In this document: positions 10,971-22,047 of the stretch, one piece after another
Numbering within the stretch: position 1 is the stretch's first letter
Layout of the letters: each line of letters starts with the position of its first letter
Assembly: GCA_022315425.1 (NCBI GenBank)
Contig: JAIUPT010000042.1
Coordinates: 2,356,001-2,420,000, forward strand
Reading direction: 5' to 3'
DNA length: 64,000 nt
Source of the DNA: Pseudevernia furfuracea
Taxonomy: Eukaryota > Ascomycota > Lecanoromycetes > Lecanorales > Parmeliaceae
Made by a program: the position numbers and the translations under genes
The notes under the pieces: generated by a model
Databases searched by the model: none
Told to the model about the DNA's origin: nothing
What the model saw: only the letters and a program-made list of their open reading frames with translations

Positions 10971-12437
10971 ATGGACCCAGCAACAGTAACCGGCCTCGTA
11001 GCAGCCGAGCAAGTCCTCTCCACCACCGTCGAAGGCGGCGCTATCGCTGCCTACGGCCTCGCTCAATCCACCCAACCTCTCAGTGCCACTTTCAAACGAA
11101 TCTCCAGTCCTGCCTTTCTCCCTCGTTCGAACCACTCCCTCACAGTCCTCGCGGATCGAGCCTACATATTTGGCGGAGAGGACGAGAATGGAAAATTGGC
11201 AGGTGATGAGGTCCATATCGTTACGCTGCCGTTGAAGACGAAGAAGGGGAATCATGACGGGGGGGTGGATTATAAGTGCGTGCCGAGCTTGGGGGAGGGA
11301 GAGGATGGCAAAGTGCCGGGACCAAGAACGGGACATAGCGCGGTTGCTATAGGGGAGAGGATTTATCTCTTTGGGGGCAAAGGGGATGATGGGGAGGCTA
11401 TAGAAGAGATGGGAAGGGTATGGGTATTTGATACCAATACGCTTGGATGGAGCTACATCGATCCTGCGTCTGACACTTCTACAACGTCTGTACCGCAGGC
11501 ACGATACCATCACGGTGCCGCAAGCAGCGAGCATCCTCTACCTCAAACCAATGCGTCAAGCAAAGCGTCTTACGGCGAGCAAATCACATCTACAATCGCC
11601 AAGCTCCCCTCCCTCATGGGCAAAGTCGCGTCTCCACAAGAACCGCACGGTAGTCTCATAATCTGCTCCGGGCTCTCATCGCCCTCCTCGCCTCTGAATG
11701 ATACCTGGCTCTTCAACATTACAACCCGCACCTGGTCTGCCCTCCCCTCTACGCCTTCCACCTCGCCCTCTCCGCCTTCAATGGCTCTCACTTACAATCG
11801 CCTCTACCTCATCACCAGCACCTCAGACCTCGGAAGCGAGATCCACTACCTCCCCATCACAAAAGAAACATACAGCGATGCAAGAGGAGAGGGAGAAGTG
11901 GGCCTGACGAGCTCGAAGAACGAATGGACGACGCTGCCGTTCCCTACGAACCCATTTACGCCCGGACCGAGGCCGAGGAAGGGTGCGGGATTGATGCCGG
12001 TCACGACGGGCAATGGGAGGGAATATTTGTTGTACTTCCTCGGGGAGAAGGCGTCTACTGCACAGCCGTCGTCCGAAACTGCTGAGAAGGAGAATGAAGA
12101 AGAGAAGAATGAAAAGATCGACCCGACCTTTTGGTCAGATACATACTCCTACCAAGTCCCCGCCATTCCCATAACCGCCGCGGGAATAAAAGACGCTACG
12201 CGCCAGGCTATGGGTATAGCAACGGGAGAGGATACGTGGGCAGAAGTCAAGGTTGAAGCGGGGATTGAGAGTAAGGAGAAAGAGAGCGAGGGCAAAGCGC
12301 ACCCGGGGCCTAGGGGCTGGTTTGCGAGTTGTGTTGTGCCCAGCCAGCCGGGTAGTGTGGTGCTTTGGGGCGGGTTGAATGGAAAGGGGGAGACGGAAGG
12401 GGATGGGTGGTTGGTTGATGTTGGAACTGCGAAGTGA
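10971..12437 (+). CDS. Kelch-repeat (galactose-oxidase-like beta-propeller) protein, 488 aa
   Basis: Single exon. The ATG at 10971 is the first in frame, and the open frame upstream runs only through a C-rich leader. Kelch-type blades are visible: SNHSLTVLADRAYIFGGEDENG (about 52-73), GHSAVAIGERIYLFGGKGDD (about 121-140) followed by VWVFDTNTLGWSYI, a third at SLIICSGLSS/LNDTWLFNITTRTWSAL, then MALTYNRLYLI and, near the end, SVVLWGGLNGKGETEGDGWLVDV. The pattern matches fungal cytosolic Kelch proteins built as six- or seven-bladed propellers that usually act as interaction platforms. A Glu/Lys-rich insert (about 370-385) breaks the later blades. No signal peptide is seen. It converges with the aspartic protease gene, with 171 bases between stop codons. 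Confidence 0.85.
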   Translation: MDPATVTGLVAAEQVLSTTVEGGAIAAYGLAQSTQPLSATFKRISSPAFLPRSNHSLTVLADRAYIFGGEDENGKLAGDEVHIVTLPLKTKKGNHDGGVDYKCVPSLGEGEDGKVPGPRTGHSAVAIGERIYLFGGKGDDGEAIEEMGRVWVFDTNTLGWSYIDPASDTSTTSVPQARYHHGAASSEHPLPQTNASSKASYGEQITSTIAKLPSLMGKVASPQEPHGSLIICSGLSSPSSPLNDTWLFNITTRTWSALPSTPSTSPSPPSMALTYNRLYLITSTSDLGSEIHYLPITKETYSDARGEGEVGLTSSKNEWTTLPFPTNPFTPGPRPRKGAGLMPVTTGNGREYLLYFLGEKASTAQPSSETAEKENEEEKNEKIDPTFWSDTYSYQVPAIPITAAGIKDATRQAMGIATGEDTWAEVKVEAGIESKEKESEGKAHPGPRGWFASCVVPSQPGSVVLWGGLNGKGETEGDGWLVDVGTAK

Positions 12438-12608
12438 TGGGGTTTCTAGGGGCTCTTCTCGACGGTATTGTTGTATAGGTACGAAGGAAACGATAGATGG
12501 CATTGATGGTACTTCAGTCTAACCGGATAATTTCAGAAAGCATGACTCTAGAAGAAATGAAAGAAATTTCATGATATAACGACTCATCAGTCTCCCATGT
12601 TCTCTCGT

Positions 12609-14120
12609 TCACAGCGCCTCAGCAAAACTAACACTCGGTCCTCCCCCGGCATTCACATAATTGAAAGTGGTATACCAATTCTTCAAAAACGCATCGCCCA
12701 CCACGTAAAGGTTCTCCTGCGGCGCAACATCCGCCCCCACTATCGCAGCCACACAAAAATCCTCCGCATAGCCATCATCCACCCTTTCCGCCCCCTCCAC
12801 CGCACCCGCTCTCACCCCCGTCTCCAACCCAGCGGCCAGCGTCTCATTCCCGACCAACCTCGCAAACGAAGACGTCAAGAGCCCGAAGTTGAAATCGAGC
12901 GGGTCGATCGCGAACGACTGCCCCCCAAACTGCACGGCGGGGACGGAGGCGGGGGGCGTGGAGCAGGGGTACGCGAAGAACTGCTGGCCGTCGTACCCCG
13001 GGCCCGAGATGGGAAAGGCGTCGGGGACCCGCGCGAAGATGGCGGACGCGGCGGCCGTGGGGGCGAGCACGAGGGTCGTGCCCGTGTCGATCATCGCTTG
13101 GCCGGGGGTGTCGGGGCCGGCGGAGACGCCGTCCACGTTGACGGCGTCGAGCCCGATTTGCCAGTACGCGGCTTGCGTGACGGGGACTTGGGTGAAGCTG
13201 CCGCGGTAGCGGGAGGGGTCGCGGCATCCTAGGCAGAGGGACCCGCGTCTGGAGGTCCCGGATGCGGCTCGTCCGAGGTAGAAACTGAACTCGGGGGCGT
13301 CTTTGGGGGGGGAGGGGTTAGTACTGCCGATTTGAGGGGGGGGAGGGGTTTCAAGCGTTGGGATACGTTTTGGGAGTGAGGAGCTCTCAAGGTGTATCTT
13401 CGGAGGAAAGAAATGGTCCAAAAGATGAAGTTGTGGTCGGGGGAAATACGTACCGACTTTATCTTGCGCCATCAGATTCTCGAAGAATGTAGTGAAGCCG
13501 CTCGCGGCAATAGAAGTAAAACCCATACCTAGCAGGCCGTCCGAGTTGGAAGTGTTGAAGCCAGTAGTCTGCGTTAGAGAGATCAATCCCTGATCTGTGG
13601 CGGTCAAGCCGGCTACGTTGATTGAGTCAGTATAATCATCGCCTTCGATGTATCCGGAGCCGTACTGGACGGCTGTGGTTCGATTTTGTGATGTGCCTCC
13701 TTCGTTGTATTTCCTGCTGAAGGGACAGCCTTGGTCGCTTGTGCATTGGGGACCGGGAATAAAGATGTCGGAGCTGCCGGTATCGAACTGTACGGTGAAA
13801 ATCTGTTCGGTGCTTCTGTAGCCCACTTCCATTGGGCCATAGTACTGCTCGTCGAAATCAGGGGCCTCTACTTGATCCAGGAGATTCTCAGTATGCAGTC
13901 TCCGTTGCAGCGATGCATTGGCAGAAGCTCCGGGGATGGTAAACCTCGAATGATACTTGTTCAATGTTTTCTGAAGTGAGCTCAAGAGGGCTGGGCCGTT
14001 GACCTCGCCTGTGGAGCGAGCAAAGGTACGACGATGCGGCAAGGCAACCTTGTGCAGTGCATCTGCTTGAAGAGCCGGGGCTGCCACGATGAGGCCGGTG
14101 AAAATTAGAGATGTGAGCAT
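12609..14120 (-). CDS. Secreted pepsin-like aspartic protease (A1 family), 452 aa
   Basis: Exons 14120-13454 and 13300-12609. The 153-base intron has GTACGT, a perfect TACTAAC branch and AAAG. The intron happens to be open in frame but would insert about 50 Pro-rich residues before APEFSFYLGR, so splicing is preferred. The ATG at 14120 starts a signal peptide (LTSLIFTGLIVAAPALQA). A propeptide follows, then the mature enzyme with catalytic motifs VQFDTGSSDIF (Asp about 113) and MIDTGTTLVLAPT (Asp about 294). The flap region is VQYGSGYIEGDDY. The hydrolase acts outside the cell or in the vacuole at acidic pH. GC content in the last exon (12840-13260) is markedly higher than in the flanks. Confidence 0.9.
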   Translation of the reverse strand: MLTSLIFTGLIVAAPALQADALHKVALPHRRTFARSTGEVNGPALLSSLQKTLNKYHSRFTIPGASANASLQRRLHTENLLDQVEAPDFDEQYYGPMEVGYRSTEQIFTVQFDTGSSDIFIPGPQCTSDQGCPFSRKYNEGGTSQNRTTAVQYGSGYIEGDDYTDSINVAGLTATDQGLISLTQTTGFNTSNSDGLLGMGFTSIAASGFTTFFENLMAQDKVGTYFPRPQLHLLDHFFPPKIHLESSSLPKRIPTLETPPPPQIGSTNPSPPKDAPEFSFYLGRAASGTSRRGSLCLGCRDPSRYRGSFTQVPVTQAAYWQIGLDAVNVDGVSAGPDTPGQAMIDTGTTLVLAPTAAASAIFARVPDAFPISGPGYDGQQFFAYPCSTPPASVPAVQFGGQSFAIDPLDFNFGLLTSSFARLVGNETLAAGLETGVRAGAVEGAERVDDGYAEDFCVAAIVGADVAPQENLYVVGDAFLKNWYTTFNYVNAGGGPSVSFAEAL

Positions 14121-14167
14121 TGCACAATGATAGGACGACAAATCAATGTTGCAAGGCAAGTCTTGGT

Positions 14168-14178
14168 CTTATATATAG
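14168..14178 (-). promoter_or_regulatory. TATA box of the aspartic protease gene
   Basis: On the minus strand the sequence reads CCTATATATAAG, about 50 bases upstream of the start codon at 14120. This is a typical position for a short-leader fungal secreted-protein gene. Confidence 0.55.
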
Positions 14179-15026
14179 GAGACCCCACATTCCAGGAGGG
14201 CGGATAGCACCCTTGGAAGACATGGAAACGCGCGGATCGTGTCTTATTCATGCTTCGATTTTCAGCTTCGTCCTTAAAGATTAGAGTATAAAAACAGATT
14301 TATCCACGAACAGAAGCTGATGTATTCTGACCGTTGAACGAAAATGAAAAGCTTCCTCATCGATGCAAACCCAACTTTTTACGGCTAGGTGCCACTTCGC
14401 CTTTTTCGACTCCCCGCCTGCCGCCATTCTGCGGCAGTGGCACTCGAAACCTCGAGGTTCTCCGATTCATGACTGTTCACCCACATTCTTACATGGTCAA
14501 TCTCGACAGAGCCGCAGGTCGGCAAGATCGGCAATCTAAAGTCGCTCCAATTAGATAGACTGGGGGCTAGTGAAGGGGAGGTGTTCTAGTGCAGGCAATA
14601 TATGCCGAGATTACCATCATGGAAGAGTCTTATTCAGGAGGCCCGCCCCCTTATTCTGACTCCTCATTGTTTTTCTATCATCGCCATTGCACGACTTGGA
14701 CTTTTTCCCACCCGCCCACGCCTTGCTTTTTTTACCGAGTCTTTGCATATAGACTCCAGGTCGCCTACCTTACGGAGAGTGAGTTATTCCTAGGGCTGAG
14801 CTGCATAGTGGACCGCTGTCTACGTGCTTCTTGCCTCAGGAAGCCAGCCAATCTTTCGAAAGAGATCTATATACGTGTGTGGATGTAGCGTGACATCTAA
14901 GCGAGACTGCACTAGATGACTAATGGTGCTTTTCTGTGCCGAATTATCGTTCTTGGAAGCGTTCTTGATCCAAAAAGAACTTTTCGCATTCTGAAAACCT
15001 GAACTAATCGCGAGATTTCGAACAGT
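14179..15026. other. Intergenic region between divergent genes
   Basis: Upstream DNA of the protease (minus) and the methyltransferase (plus). Short frames at 14334-14558 and 14589-14888 have no supporting features. A second AT element (GAGTATAAAAAC) lies near 14285. Confidence 0.5.
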
Positions 15027-16067
15027 ATGGCGACGCCATCTGAGGAAAGTACGTTCAAATCGTATACCCCAGCGTTAGCCAACGCCTACGCAGCTGGTCG
15101 AGGATCTTACAATGAGAAGCTGTTCAAGATCATACTCGATAAGCATACATCGACTGGTGGAGCCATGCAAGTTCTGTTAGACGTTGGCTGTGGGCCAGGA
15201 AATTCGACGAGGCCATTGGCCAGGCATTTTGGCAGCGCTTTTGGCATCGATCCAAGTCCAGAAATGATCAACACCGCGAAGAACCTTAGCACGAAGTTCC
15301 CAGAAGAGACAGCCAGTGGCGAGAGTATAACCTTCTGTGTCAGCAGGGCAGAGGACATGAATGGCCGTTTTCGAGAGCCGGGGCACGGGGTAGATCTTTT
15401 GACTTGTGGGACGGCAGTACGTGTACTATCTGCGAACAAGCGCCACCATATTGATATCATCTAGGTACATTGGTTCGACATGCCACGATTCTGGTCGTCT
15501 GCTGCTGCTTGCCTCAAGCCAGGTGCCACCGTAGCTCTTTGGACAGCATCTGGTTCGTATTGCCGTAAGTCTCCCATCTAACGATTGCCATGCTTCTTTT
15601 GATTGCACCCATCTGACCGAGCAGATCCTTCTACCCCAAACGCTGCCAAAATTGAAGAGGCAAGGTCCCGTATTTGGCGGGAGAATCTCGCTCAGTACGA
15701 GCTACCAGGCAACCGTCTCTCCCAAACATCGTATGACCACCTTCTTCTCCCATGGAATTGCAGTCCTCCGGTCCACAGTTTCTTAGAAAGTGGATTCACA
15801 AGACTCGAATGGGACCGCGATGGGAAGCTTTCTGACCCCGAACATTTCTTCCTGGGAGACGAGGCAGTCACGATCGAGAAAATGCAGAAGCGGTTGAGCA
15901 CTGCTAGCATGGTGACAAGGTGGAGAGAGGCGCATCCTCAATTGGCTGGAACTGAAAATGACGTTGTAGTGAAGATGGCGAGGGAGATGAGAGAGTTTCT
16001 GGGAGGGGAGGAGTTGGTCATTGGCAGGAGCTGCGTGTTGCTCTTGTTCAAAAAGACCGGCGAATAG
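15027..16067 (+). CDS. Class I SAM-dependent methyltransferase (TMT1/CRG1-like), 310 aa
   Basis: Exons 15027-15416, 15465-15564 and 15625-16067. Introns are 48 bases (GTACGT to TCTAG) and 60 bases (GTAAGT to GAGCAG), and the join gives 311 codons. Motif I is VLLDVGCGPGNSTRPLA (about residues 50-66), followed by an acidic strand end in FGIDPSPEMI. Motif II/III continues as DLLTCGTAVHWFDMPRFW and LKPGATVALWTAS, exactly across the first two splice junctions. This order matches yeast trans-aconitate methyltransferase and related cytosolic small-molecule methyltransferases. The C-terminal half (DHLLLPW, then ESGFTRLEW, then STASMVTRW) is the usual cap region of that family. The substrate is not predictable. 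No pathway neighbours are seen. Confidence 0.9.
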
Positions 16068-17511
16068 ATGCCGTAGATCCTGTCTCTTAATCAACGCTCC
16101 AGGCAGTCTACAATGACAAGCTGCTGATGATGAAAAAGCTGGGAGCCATTGAATGGGGGCGGCATGATCTGTCTCCGCAGCAAAGACATTGTCCCAGTCC
16201 GTACAGGAATCTAGGTTTCTTATTTCTGAGAAGTCTTCACACCACAGCTTTTGAGAGACTTAAACTCGCAGACTTTGTTGGGGATGGCGAAATAGAAAGT
16301 GGCATACTGAGTGGATCATCTAACACATCCCAGATGCTCGTGTCGAGTAGGAAAGGAAAAGTCTGCGGGATCCCCATACCAGCTATGCCAAGGCCTACAA
16401 CATTGATTTTAGAAGCAATACAGCGCTGAAGAGAGCTCTAAGGAGACCGAGGAAATTCACTGGATATGCCAAGTTGCAGAGTCAGTGAACAAGGGTGAAG
16501 TCATTCTAGACAAAAGAAGACTTTCTAGAGGCTATCTGAGAGCATCAAACCTTTCAATGAAGGCCACTTGCAAAATTGCAGGGCGAAACGAGAAATAACT
16601 CATGAAATATTCGTCATAGCTTGGAAAGTTGCTGCGATTATGATTCTGTCAACACATTTTCAATCTGACCTAACGATTGAGGAAGCAAAAGAACGTCACG
16701 CGCCTAAAGGCAAAGCTGTACACTGCAGTTGTCGGAGTGTCTAGACCATTCCATACATATTCTAGCGTCCTTCTATGCATCCCATGTTTGTAGAACCATT
16801 CTTTGTTAGCCATGAGGTCTTATACCCATGGTCCTCCTCCATAGATCTACATGCTTTCTATTATGTTCATAGTTTAGCTTAGTGTCAGCAGCCTCGCCTA
16901 CAATTACATTGTTCGCAGAACCATACTCCTAAGTGTGTATGAAGGCGTATGTAAAGCTAGACGCGGCTAAAGAAACCTGGTGATACTGTTTTGCAAGAGT
17001 ATCTAAGTGTTACGTACATACAAAGAGCTCACAATTGATTTAACAATCGTGCTGAGTTGATATATAAACAGATATACAACGTGCCTCTGCTTTGATTAGC
17101 TTGACTACAATATCAATAGTCGTCAGTGTGTTTCCCTCTTTCAATCATCTACCAAGCTCATAGGATCGTTAGCTGACAGAAAATAGCAGGTGTTGCCGCG
17201 CCCTCTCGAAGCAATGACACGAGCAACTCTAGCTTCTGGTGTTCACAGCTCTGCTAGCGTAAATATTGCCAAACACTGTATCAGAGTAAGAGCTCAACAC
17301 AACCACATAGAGGGGTTGGCTCTATATAATCGGTCTCCGCAGCATCTCTCCAACTGTTTATTTTCACACTCAATACTGAACCAAATCCATCGAATTCCTG
17401 GCATATTGCATCTCCAGTCATTGACAAACTTTTTCAACTCCACTGCAATTCGAGCGCGACTACATCTTTCTATCCAAATACACGAAATCGGTCACGCTTG
17501 GGGCCATTTCG
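16068..17511. other. Gene-free stretch, 1.4 kb
   Basis: AT-richer than the flanks, with no coding signal that survives inspection. The 100-codon frame at 16127-16429 has no recognisable features. The last 180 bases before 17512 (C/A-rich with CAAT-like motifs) look like the leader of the next gene. Confidence 0.5.
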
Positions 17512-19017
17512 ATGACACCACCACTCACTGGGTTCTTTATGAGGGCGGCCGGCCTGGGCGAGATTCACAAGCAGATCGAGAGGCAGAAGCGAATGGTGGA
17601 TAGTGGTGGAAGAAGAGGTGTGTGTTCTGTTTATTTTTGTTTGCTTGCTGCTGCGGAGTGTTGGGCATGTTCAAGTCTTCCCATCTTCGCATAGCCCTAT
17701 CGACCCTATGATGATCTCATGCATGCTTCGATGTTGGCCATGTTATCGACGAGGGTTTGAAAAGCTAATATGACATACTACTAGAACCGCGGGATCGAAA
17801 GGGATCGGTCGGCCATATTGGTCAACCTTACAATACTCGGTCTCCCAGCAGGCCAATCCGTGATAATCAACAAATCACTAACAGACCACCATCCTCTTCA
17901 CGAGAGGCTATGCGAAGTTCGGGCGGTCCACCACCATTTCCCCGAGTTCATCAGAAGGATATTAGTCGTGACACTTTGGCTGAGTATGATTTGGCTTGGC
18001 ATTGGGATAATGTCAGACTTCTCTCCCTTCTTCCCCTTAGGCCACTTGTTTGTGTGCGTTGAACAAAACTGATAGTGTGAGTAGAATGAAAAGGACTATG
18101 TTATCATCGAAAAACACCTGACTTCGTGTGAGCTGAACGGATTACTTCAGCATACGAAATGGCTGCGCGAGCGAAAGGAATTGAATCTGGCACTACATGA
18201 AGCAAAGAAAGAAGTCCGGGAGACGAAAAGTCTGTGTAAGAGCATGGAGCGGATTGCTGTTGGGCGGGAGTCCCAGAGGAGACTGGAACACGATGCTGAG
18301 CGGGCGTCGACACGTGGTATCCGAAACCATAACGCAGGGCATACGCATGACCCACAATCTGGAATACATATACATGGAAATCAGACCCAGAACAATCAAA
18401 CACCAGCTCCCCGGAACCCCTCAACAGTGCAGTCAGTTCCGAGAGCATCCTCACCTTCGCAGCACAGCTCTCAAAGTTCTGAGGCCCCCAGCATGCACTC
18501 CAGACTGACTCATCCGTGGTCTCCCGATGGCTTTACGGTGATGGACCAGCCTCGTCTGTCTTCGCGTCAAGCTGGTAGAACCCAGTCTCGCAGCAATACC
18601 TTGCAAACACCACCTGAGCTGCCTGCTACACCATCTCGTGGTGCAGGAGGATCCCACGAGACTAAGCCCAGGTCTTCAACCACACTGCATGATTCTAGAC
18701 CCTACGGAGGAGCACCCAGCACCAGGACACCCAGCAGACGGAGACACACACCGGCGCCATCGGAGCATGTCCATTCTGCACATCCGTCTGAATCTGAGGG
18801 TCTTGCTCGAGAAGAACGTTTGGGACAGGCAGTCGAGAACGCAAGGCAATTTCCCTCGCAGTATGATCGTGGCTCCAGACAGCCTCAACGTGAGAGAAGC
18901 CCGTACTCTACACGAAGGTCTGAGTCTAGGTGGCCATATGCTCACGCGCCGGGATCGAGGTCGGAGAATGTGGATGGTACAAGAAGACACCGACCATATA
19001 CATGGCGTGAAGTGTAA
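17512..19017 (+). CDS. Disordered/coiled-coil hypothetical protein, 421 aa, three exons
   Basis: Exons 17512-17617, 17785-18011 and 18085-19017. Introns are 167 bases (GTGTGT, CTAAT branch, ACTAG) and 73 bases (GTCAGA to GAGTAG), and the joined frame is 422 codons. After an N-terminal stretch (GFFMRAAGLGEIHKQIERQ) comes a short ordered block (DTLAEYDLAWHWD, then NEKDYVIIEKHL) assembled across the second junction. A predicted coiled coil follows (about 145-180: LRERKELNLALHEAKKEVRE). The last about 240 residues are Ser/Pro/Arg-rich and disordered. The LxWxWDxxDxxYxIIxxxx pattern resembles a motif I associate with uncharacterised dothideomycete proteins; this is a recollection, not a search result. 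No function can be assigned. A similarly disordered single-exon gene follows 560 bases downstream. Confidence 0.72.
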
Positions 19018-19576
19018 GATTACGGTGTGAGCTTAGGTATGCCAAAACAAAAATGATGTGAAACTTATGTAAGACACGAGAAGTCGTAGATACCATGATT
19101 TTAGTTTTTTGATCAAGTGCATTTAACAAAACGCAGATATTCTATAGAAACGCTCTGGAGTACCAGTGATCGGGGTGTTTTACGCTGCACTTGTTTTGCT
19201 ATTATAATAGTAGTTTTCACTTACCATGTTCAACATTGCTGCAACAAGTCAAGACGCTGTAGATTTATCTAGCCTATTTGGGAAGTCTATTCTAGCGTGT
19301 TTACACTTTCCCAGACCACAAATCTTTCAATACTTCTCATAAGTCACTTGTTCAACACTGTTGCGATAGCACAGTCGGTCCTTCTCAACACGGCTATCGT
19401 ACTTCCCGATTCCTTCACACTCGACCATATAAAATCACCTTACTTTCGCTCTTCCTTCTTCTTCCTCCTTCGTCCACACCACCAACTTGTAGACTCAGAT
19501 CAGACTCTGATTCACTGCCCTGATCAAGCCGCGATTGGACTTGCTCTAAAATCGAAGAGCAAATCCCGCCACCACA
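19018..19576. other. Intergenic region
   Basis: AT-rich 3' flank of the upstream gene and a pyrimidine-rich leader (19430-19480, CTTCCTTCTTCTTCC) before the start at 19577. No extra gene is seen. Confidence 0.5.
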
Positions 19577-20287
19577 ATGGAAAACCAAGACAATCCCGGC
19601 GATCACTCAGTCCAACCTTGGTATTCGCGACAACCCCCAAAGGCTGGGTGGCAGTCCCTCCGTCAGTCTCGCCAGGGTGGATTGCACCCCGGGAACTTTG
19701 AAGTTCGACAAGTCCCGACAGCTGCTCGGTCAGAGCGATATCTTCAAGTTGGACAGGAGAATGGCATGGGACGAGCGGGCGTTGATGCCGCTGCCGTGAA
19801 TGGGGCACGGCGAGCCAGCACGCCAGGACAGACACCTAGTCCTCATCTACCCTCTCAATCCTCGCCCAATCCGCGCGCTGTATCACCACAGTCATTATCA
19901 CCGGGTGATCTATCGGGTTCTTCACATTCAGAGAGAACGACGCGACAAGTCAATGGCTTTCGCGCACTTGAGCAGTATCGTGAGCGTGGTCGTCGAAGTG
20001 TTCGTGGTCCCGAACGTGCGGGTGAGGAACGAGTACGTGGACACGGTCGCACCATGGACGCCGGTACCCGCTTCATCTCCAGCTCTGCTGATGCGGAGCT
20101 TGACATCATTGACTCTTACCTTTCTCCGTCCATTGATCAGAGATTCCGCACCCACGCTCGTCCTACTTCGCTCGACTCGCAGTCCGGCTATGTGCTTGCC
20201 AACGAAGAAGACTATGTGCCCAGGGAGGAGTCGGACCATGAAGATGATGGGTGGGATCGTTGTGAGGTTTCTTCAAGCGAAGACTAG
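19577..20287 (+). CDS. Ser/Arg-rich disordered hypothetical protein, 236 aa
   Basis: Single exon from the ATG at 19577. The sequence is low-complexity and rich in Ser, Arg, Gln and Pro up to about residue 150. A short possible ordered segment (DAELDIIDSYLSPSIDQRF, about 164-182) and a strongly acidic end (EEDYVPREESDHEDDGW) follow. No signal peptide or membrane segment. The family is not recognised. Its composition resembles that of the upstream 421-aa protein, but I see no alignable block between them. A competing frame at 19800-20318 has a less protein-like composition. Confidence 0.6.
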   Translation: MENQDNPGDHSVQPWYSRQPPKAGWQSLRQSRQGGLHPGNFEVRQVPTAARSERYLQVGQENGMGRAGVDAAAVNGARRASTPGQTPSPHLPSQSSPNPRAVSPQSLSPGDLSGSSHSERTTRQVNGFRALEQYRERGRRSVRGPERAGEERVRGHGRTMDAGTRFISSSADAELDIIDSYLSPSIDQRFRTHARPTSLDSQSGYVLANEEDYVPREESDHEDDGWDRCEVSSSED

Positions 20288-21356
20288 GTCGCTAAGGGGG
20301 ATCTTGAACAAGGAATAGACTGAACGGATACGGCAATTCTAGGTTCCGCCAGGACCTAGGTCTCACTATTATGTTCGGGTGACTTCGAAGAGAAAAATGG
20401 ATGAATGGTCGGACGGGGGAAGCGAGAAGAAGTAATTGGCATTTGCGAACTCAAATTCTCTGAAATTGCACCTACTGGTACGATTAGACGCAATGCTTTC
20501 CCTGTTTGAAGAATAAAGCCTTTGAAGAAAAGGGTAGCTAGATATGTAATCCGGACGGCCTCAGTATCTTTCAACGGTCCCTAGAATAGTTCTTCCTCAA
20601 CACTCGCCCTTTCTTGTCAACACTGCGCTTTTGTCGCCTATTTACATGCATCGCTCGCGGACTTCCATCAACAATACGCAATCTCCATGTAGGCATTCCC
20701 GGAGTTCGCCGCTTTGAGATCCAGCCGAGAGATGGCATCTACTACTACCCTCGGGGAGATGTGCTGGAGTCCGAGGTTGTCGGATCCTCATGCACTGCGA
20801 ATGAGGCTGTAGAAAAATGAATTTTAGAGCCGAAGGGAAAAAAAAGCAAGGAAAGGGGGCGGTAGGGGGCAGGAAATCTCGCCGTAACAGCTTCTTTTGA
20901 TCTAGGATTTGAAAACAGGTAGGTAGGTAAGGTAGTTACTGCTGAGACTAGCGTTTGAAGGACAGTGTTGAATTACGGTAATGGAAAAAATAAATAATAT
21001 AAGGTATTGTTTGAAGATACTTTGGATGAGATGAAAGGAAACACGAGGTTGAAAGCTCACGGGCTCAAAAACTACTCGATTCGATCTAGCGTATTTTCAA
21101 GAAGTGTTGTATCAAAAAAAAACCCCACACCTTCGAGAAATAATGGGCTCTTCGGAACAAGTGGCACACAGGCTTGGGCCCGTTGGCTGTCCTCTTGTTT
21201 CTACAAGCGGTTTGACGCCATATGTCTCTGTTCTAACTGATCATGAGTTGCCCGCTTGCGGAACATCCACCTTTTTTGCTATCATCACAACTTCAGAGGT
21301 GATAGGACTATTTCGCCGGGAATAACGCTTTCTTGACCCATAGGGCGGATGGATAG
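20288..21356. other. Gene-free stretch
   Basis: Contains a short frame at 20614-20820 ending RDGIYYYPRGDVLESE that could be a remnant, but it has no ATG or splice support. The rest is AT-rich with short A runs (20837-20845, 21111-21122). Confidence 0.4.
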
Positions 21357-22047
21357 TTACTTTATGGTGTCAGATAGAAGTACGGGCTCATCTTGCAGGA
21401 CAATAGAAGTTTCCAAACACATATTGCCGTTTGTCGTTATAGCCGGCATCACAAGTTTCGGTCTGCTTAGAGTTGCTTGAACTGCAGGAAATCCTAGCTT
21501 CTGGTAAACAGTCAATGTGAGTTGGTGATATCGAGTATATTGGATGATCGATGACTGCTTACCGTCATACCCGGCCTGACTGGTCTCAAGAGCATCTGTT
21601 GCGGCGATCAGATCCTGATCCGGGATCTTATCTGCCCTGTGGCAGACGACATCAGAATGGTGATCCGCCCTTGTGTCAGAGGTGGTCGAATGCTCTCTCA
21701 TTCCTTCTTGCTCGTGCTCTGCAGTTTCAGGATTGGTTGAGGCGCAGCTGATTACAAGCTGCGATGAGGGTTCGTAGCAATCTTTCAAACAATTAACGAC
21801 TGAACCAGCATATGCAAAGGAAAGGTCATCCCATACCCTCATATCGTTCCTGGTTGCTAGTCACCTAACCTTCTTTAGTCTTGGCAAAATTCATCATCCA
21901 TTCGCAGCTCTTCATAGCCACGCTCAAGCGCTCAAGCTCCGACAGTGTGATATCTGTAAAGCGAGCCCAGTGATAATTCACAATCGCTGAGACCATATCC
22001 CACTCGCATATCTTACTTTGGAACTTGTTGTGCTTGGTCTTCGTCAA
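21357..22047 (-). other. Possible gene fragment(s), unresolved
   Basis: Two adjacent minus-strand frames look weakly coding: 22047-21865 (KICEWDMVSAIVNYHWARF, then ELERLSVAMKSCEWMM) and 21842-21357. A GTTAGG at the end of the first could be a donor, but I could not place an acceptor that joins both in frame. They lie 160 bases downstream of the HET gene's stop on the same strand. They could be a decayed gene or a small lineage-specific gene. Confidence 0.25.

Noticed and set aside
12597..13232. 211-codon plus-strand frame rich in Arg and Gly
   Set aside because: Lies opposite the C-terminal exon of the aspartic protease, whose catalytic DTGTT motif is on the other strand; composition is typical of an antisense frame in GC-rich coding DNA.
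6936..16067. Secondary-metabolite cluster (monooxygenase plus methyltransferase)
   Set aside because: No polyketide synthase, NRPS, terpene cyclase or cluster regulator lies between or beside them, and unrelated genes intervene.
16127..16429. 100-codon frame after the methyltransferase
   Set aside because: It starts in the 3' flank of that gene and has no features; neighbouring frames are equally short.
20614..20820. Frame ending RDGIYYYPRGDVLESE
   Set aside because: It has no ATG and no splice partner could be found; at most a remnant.
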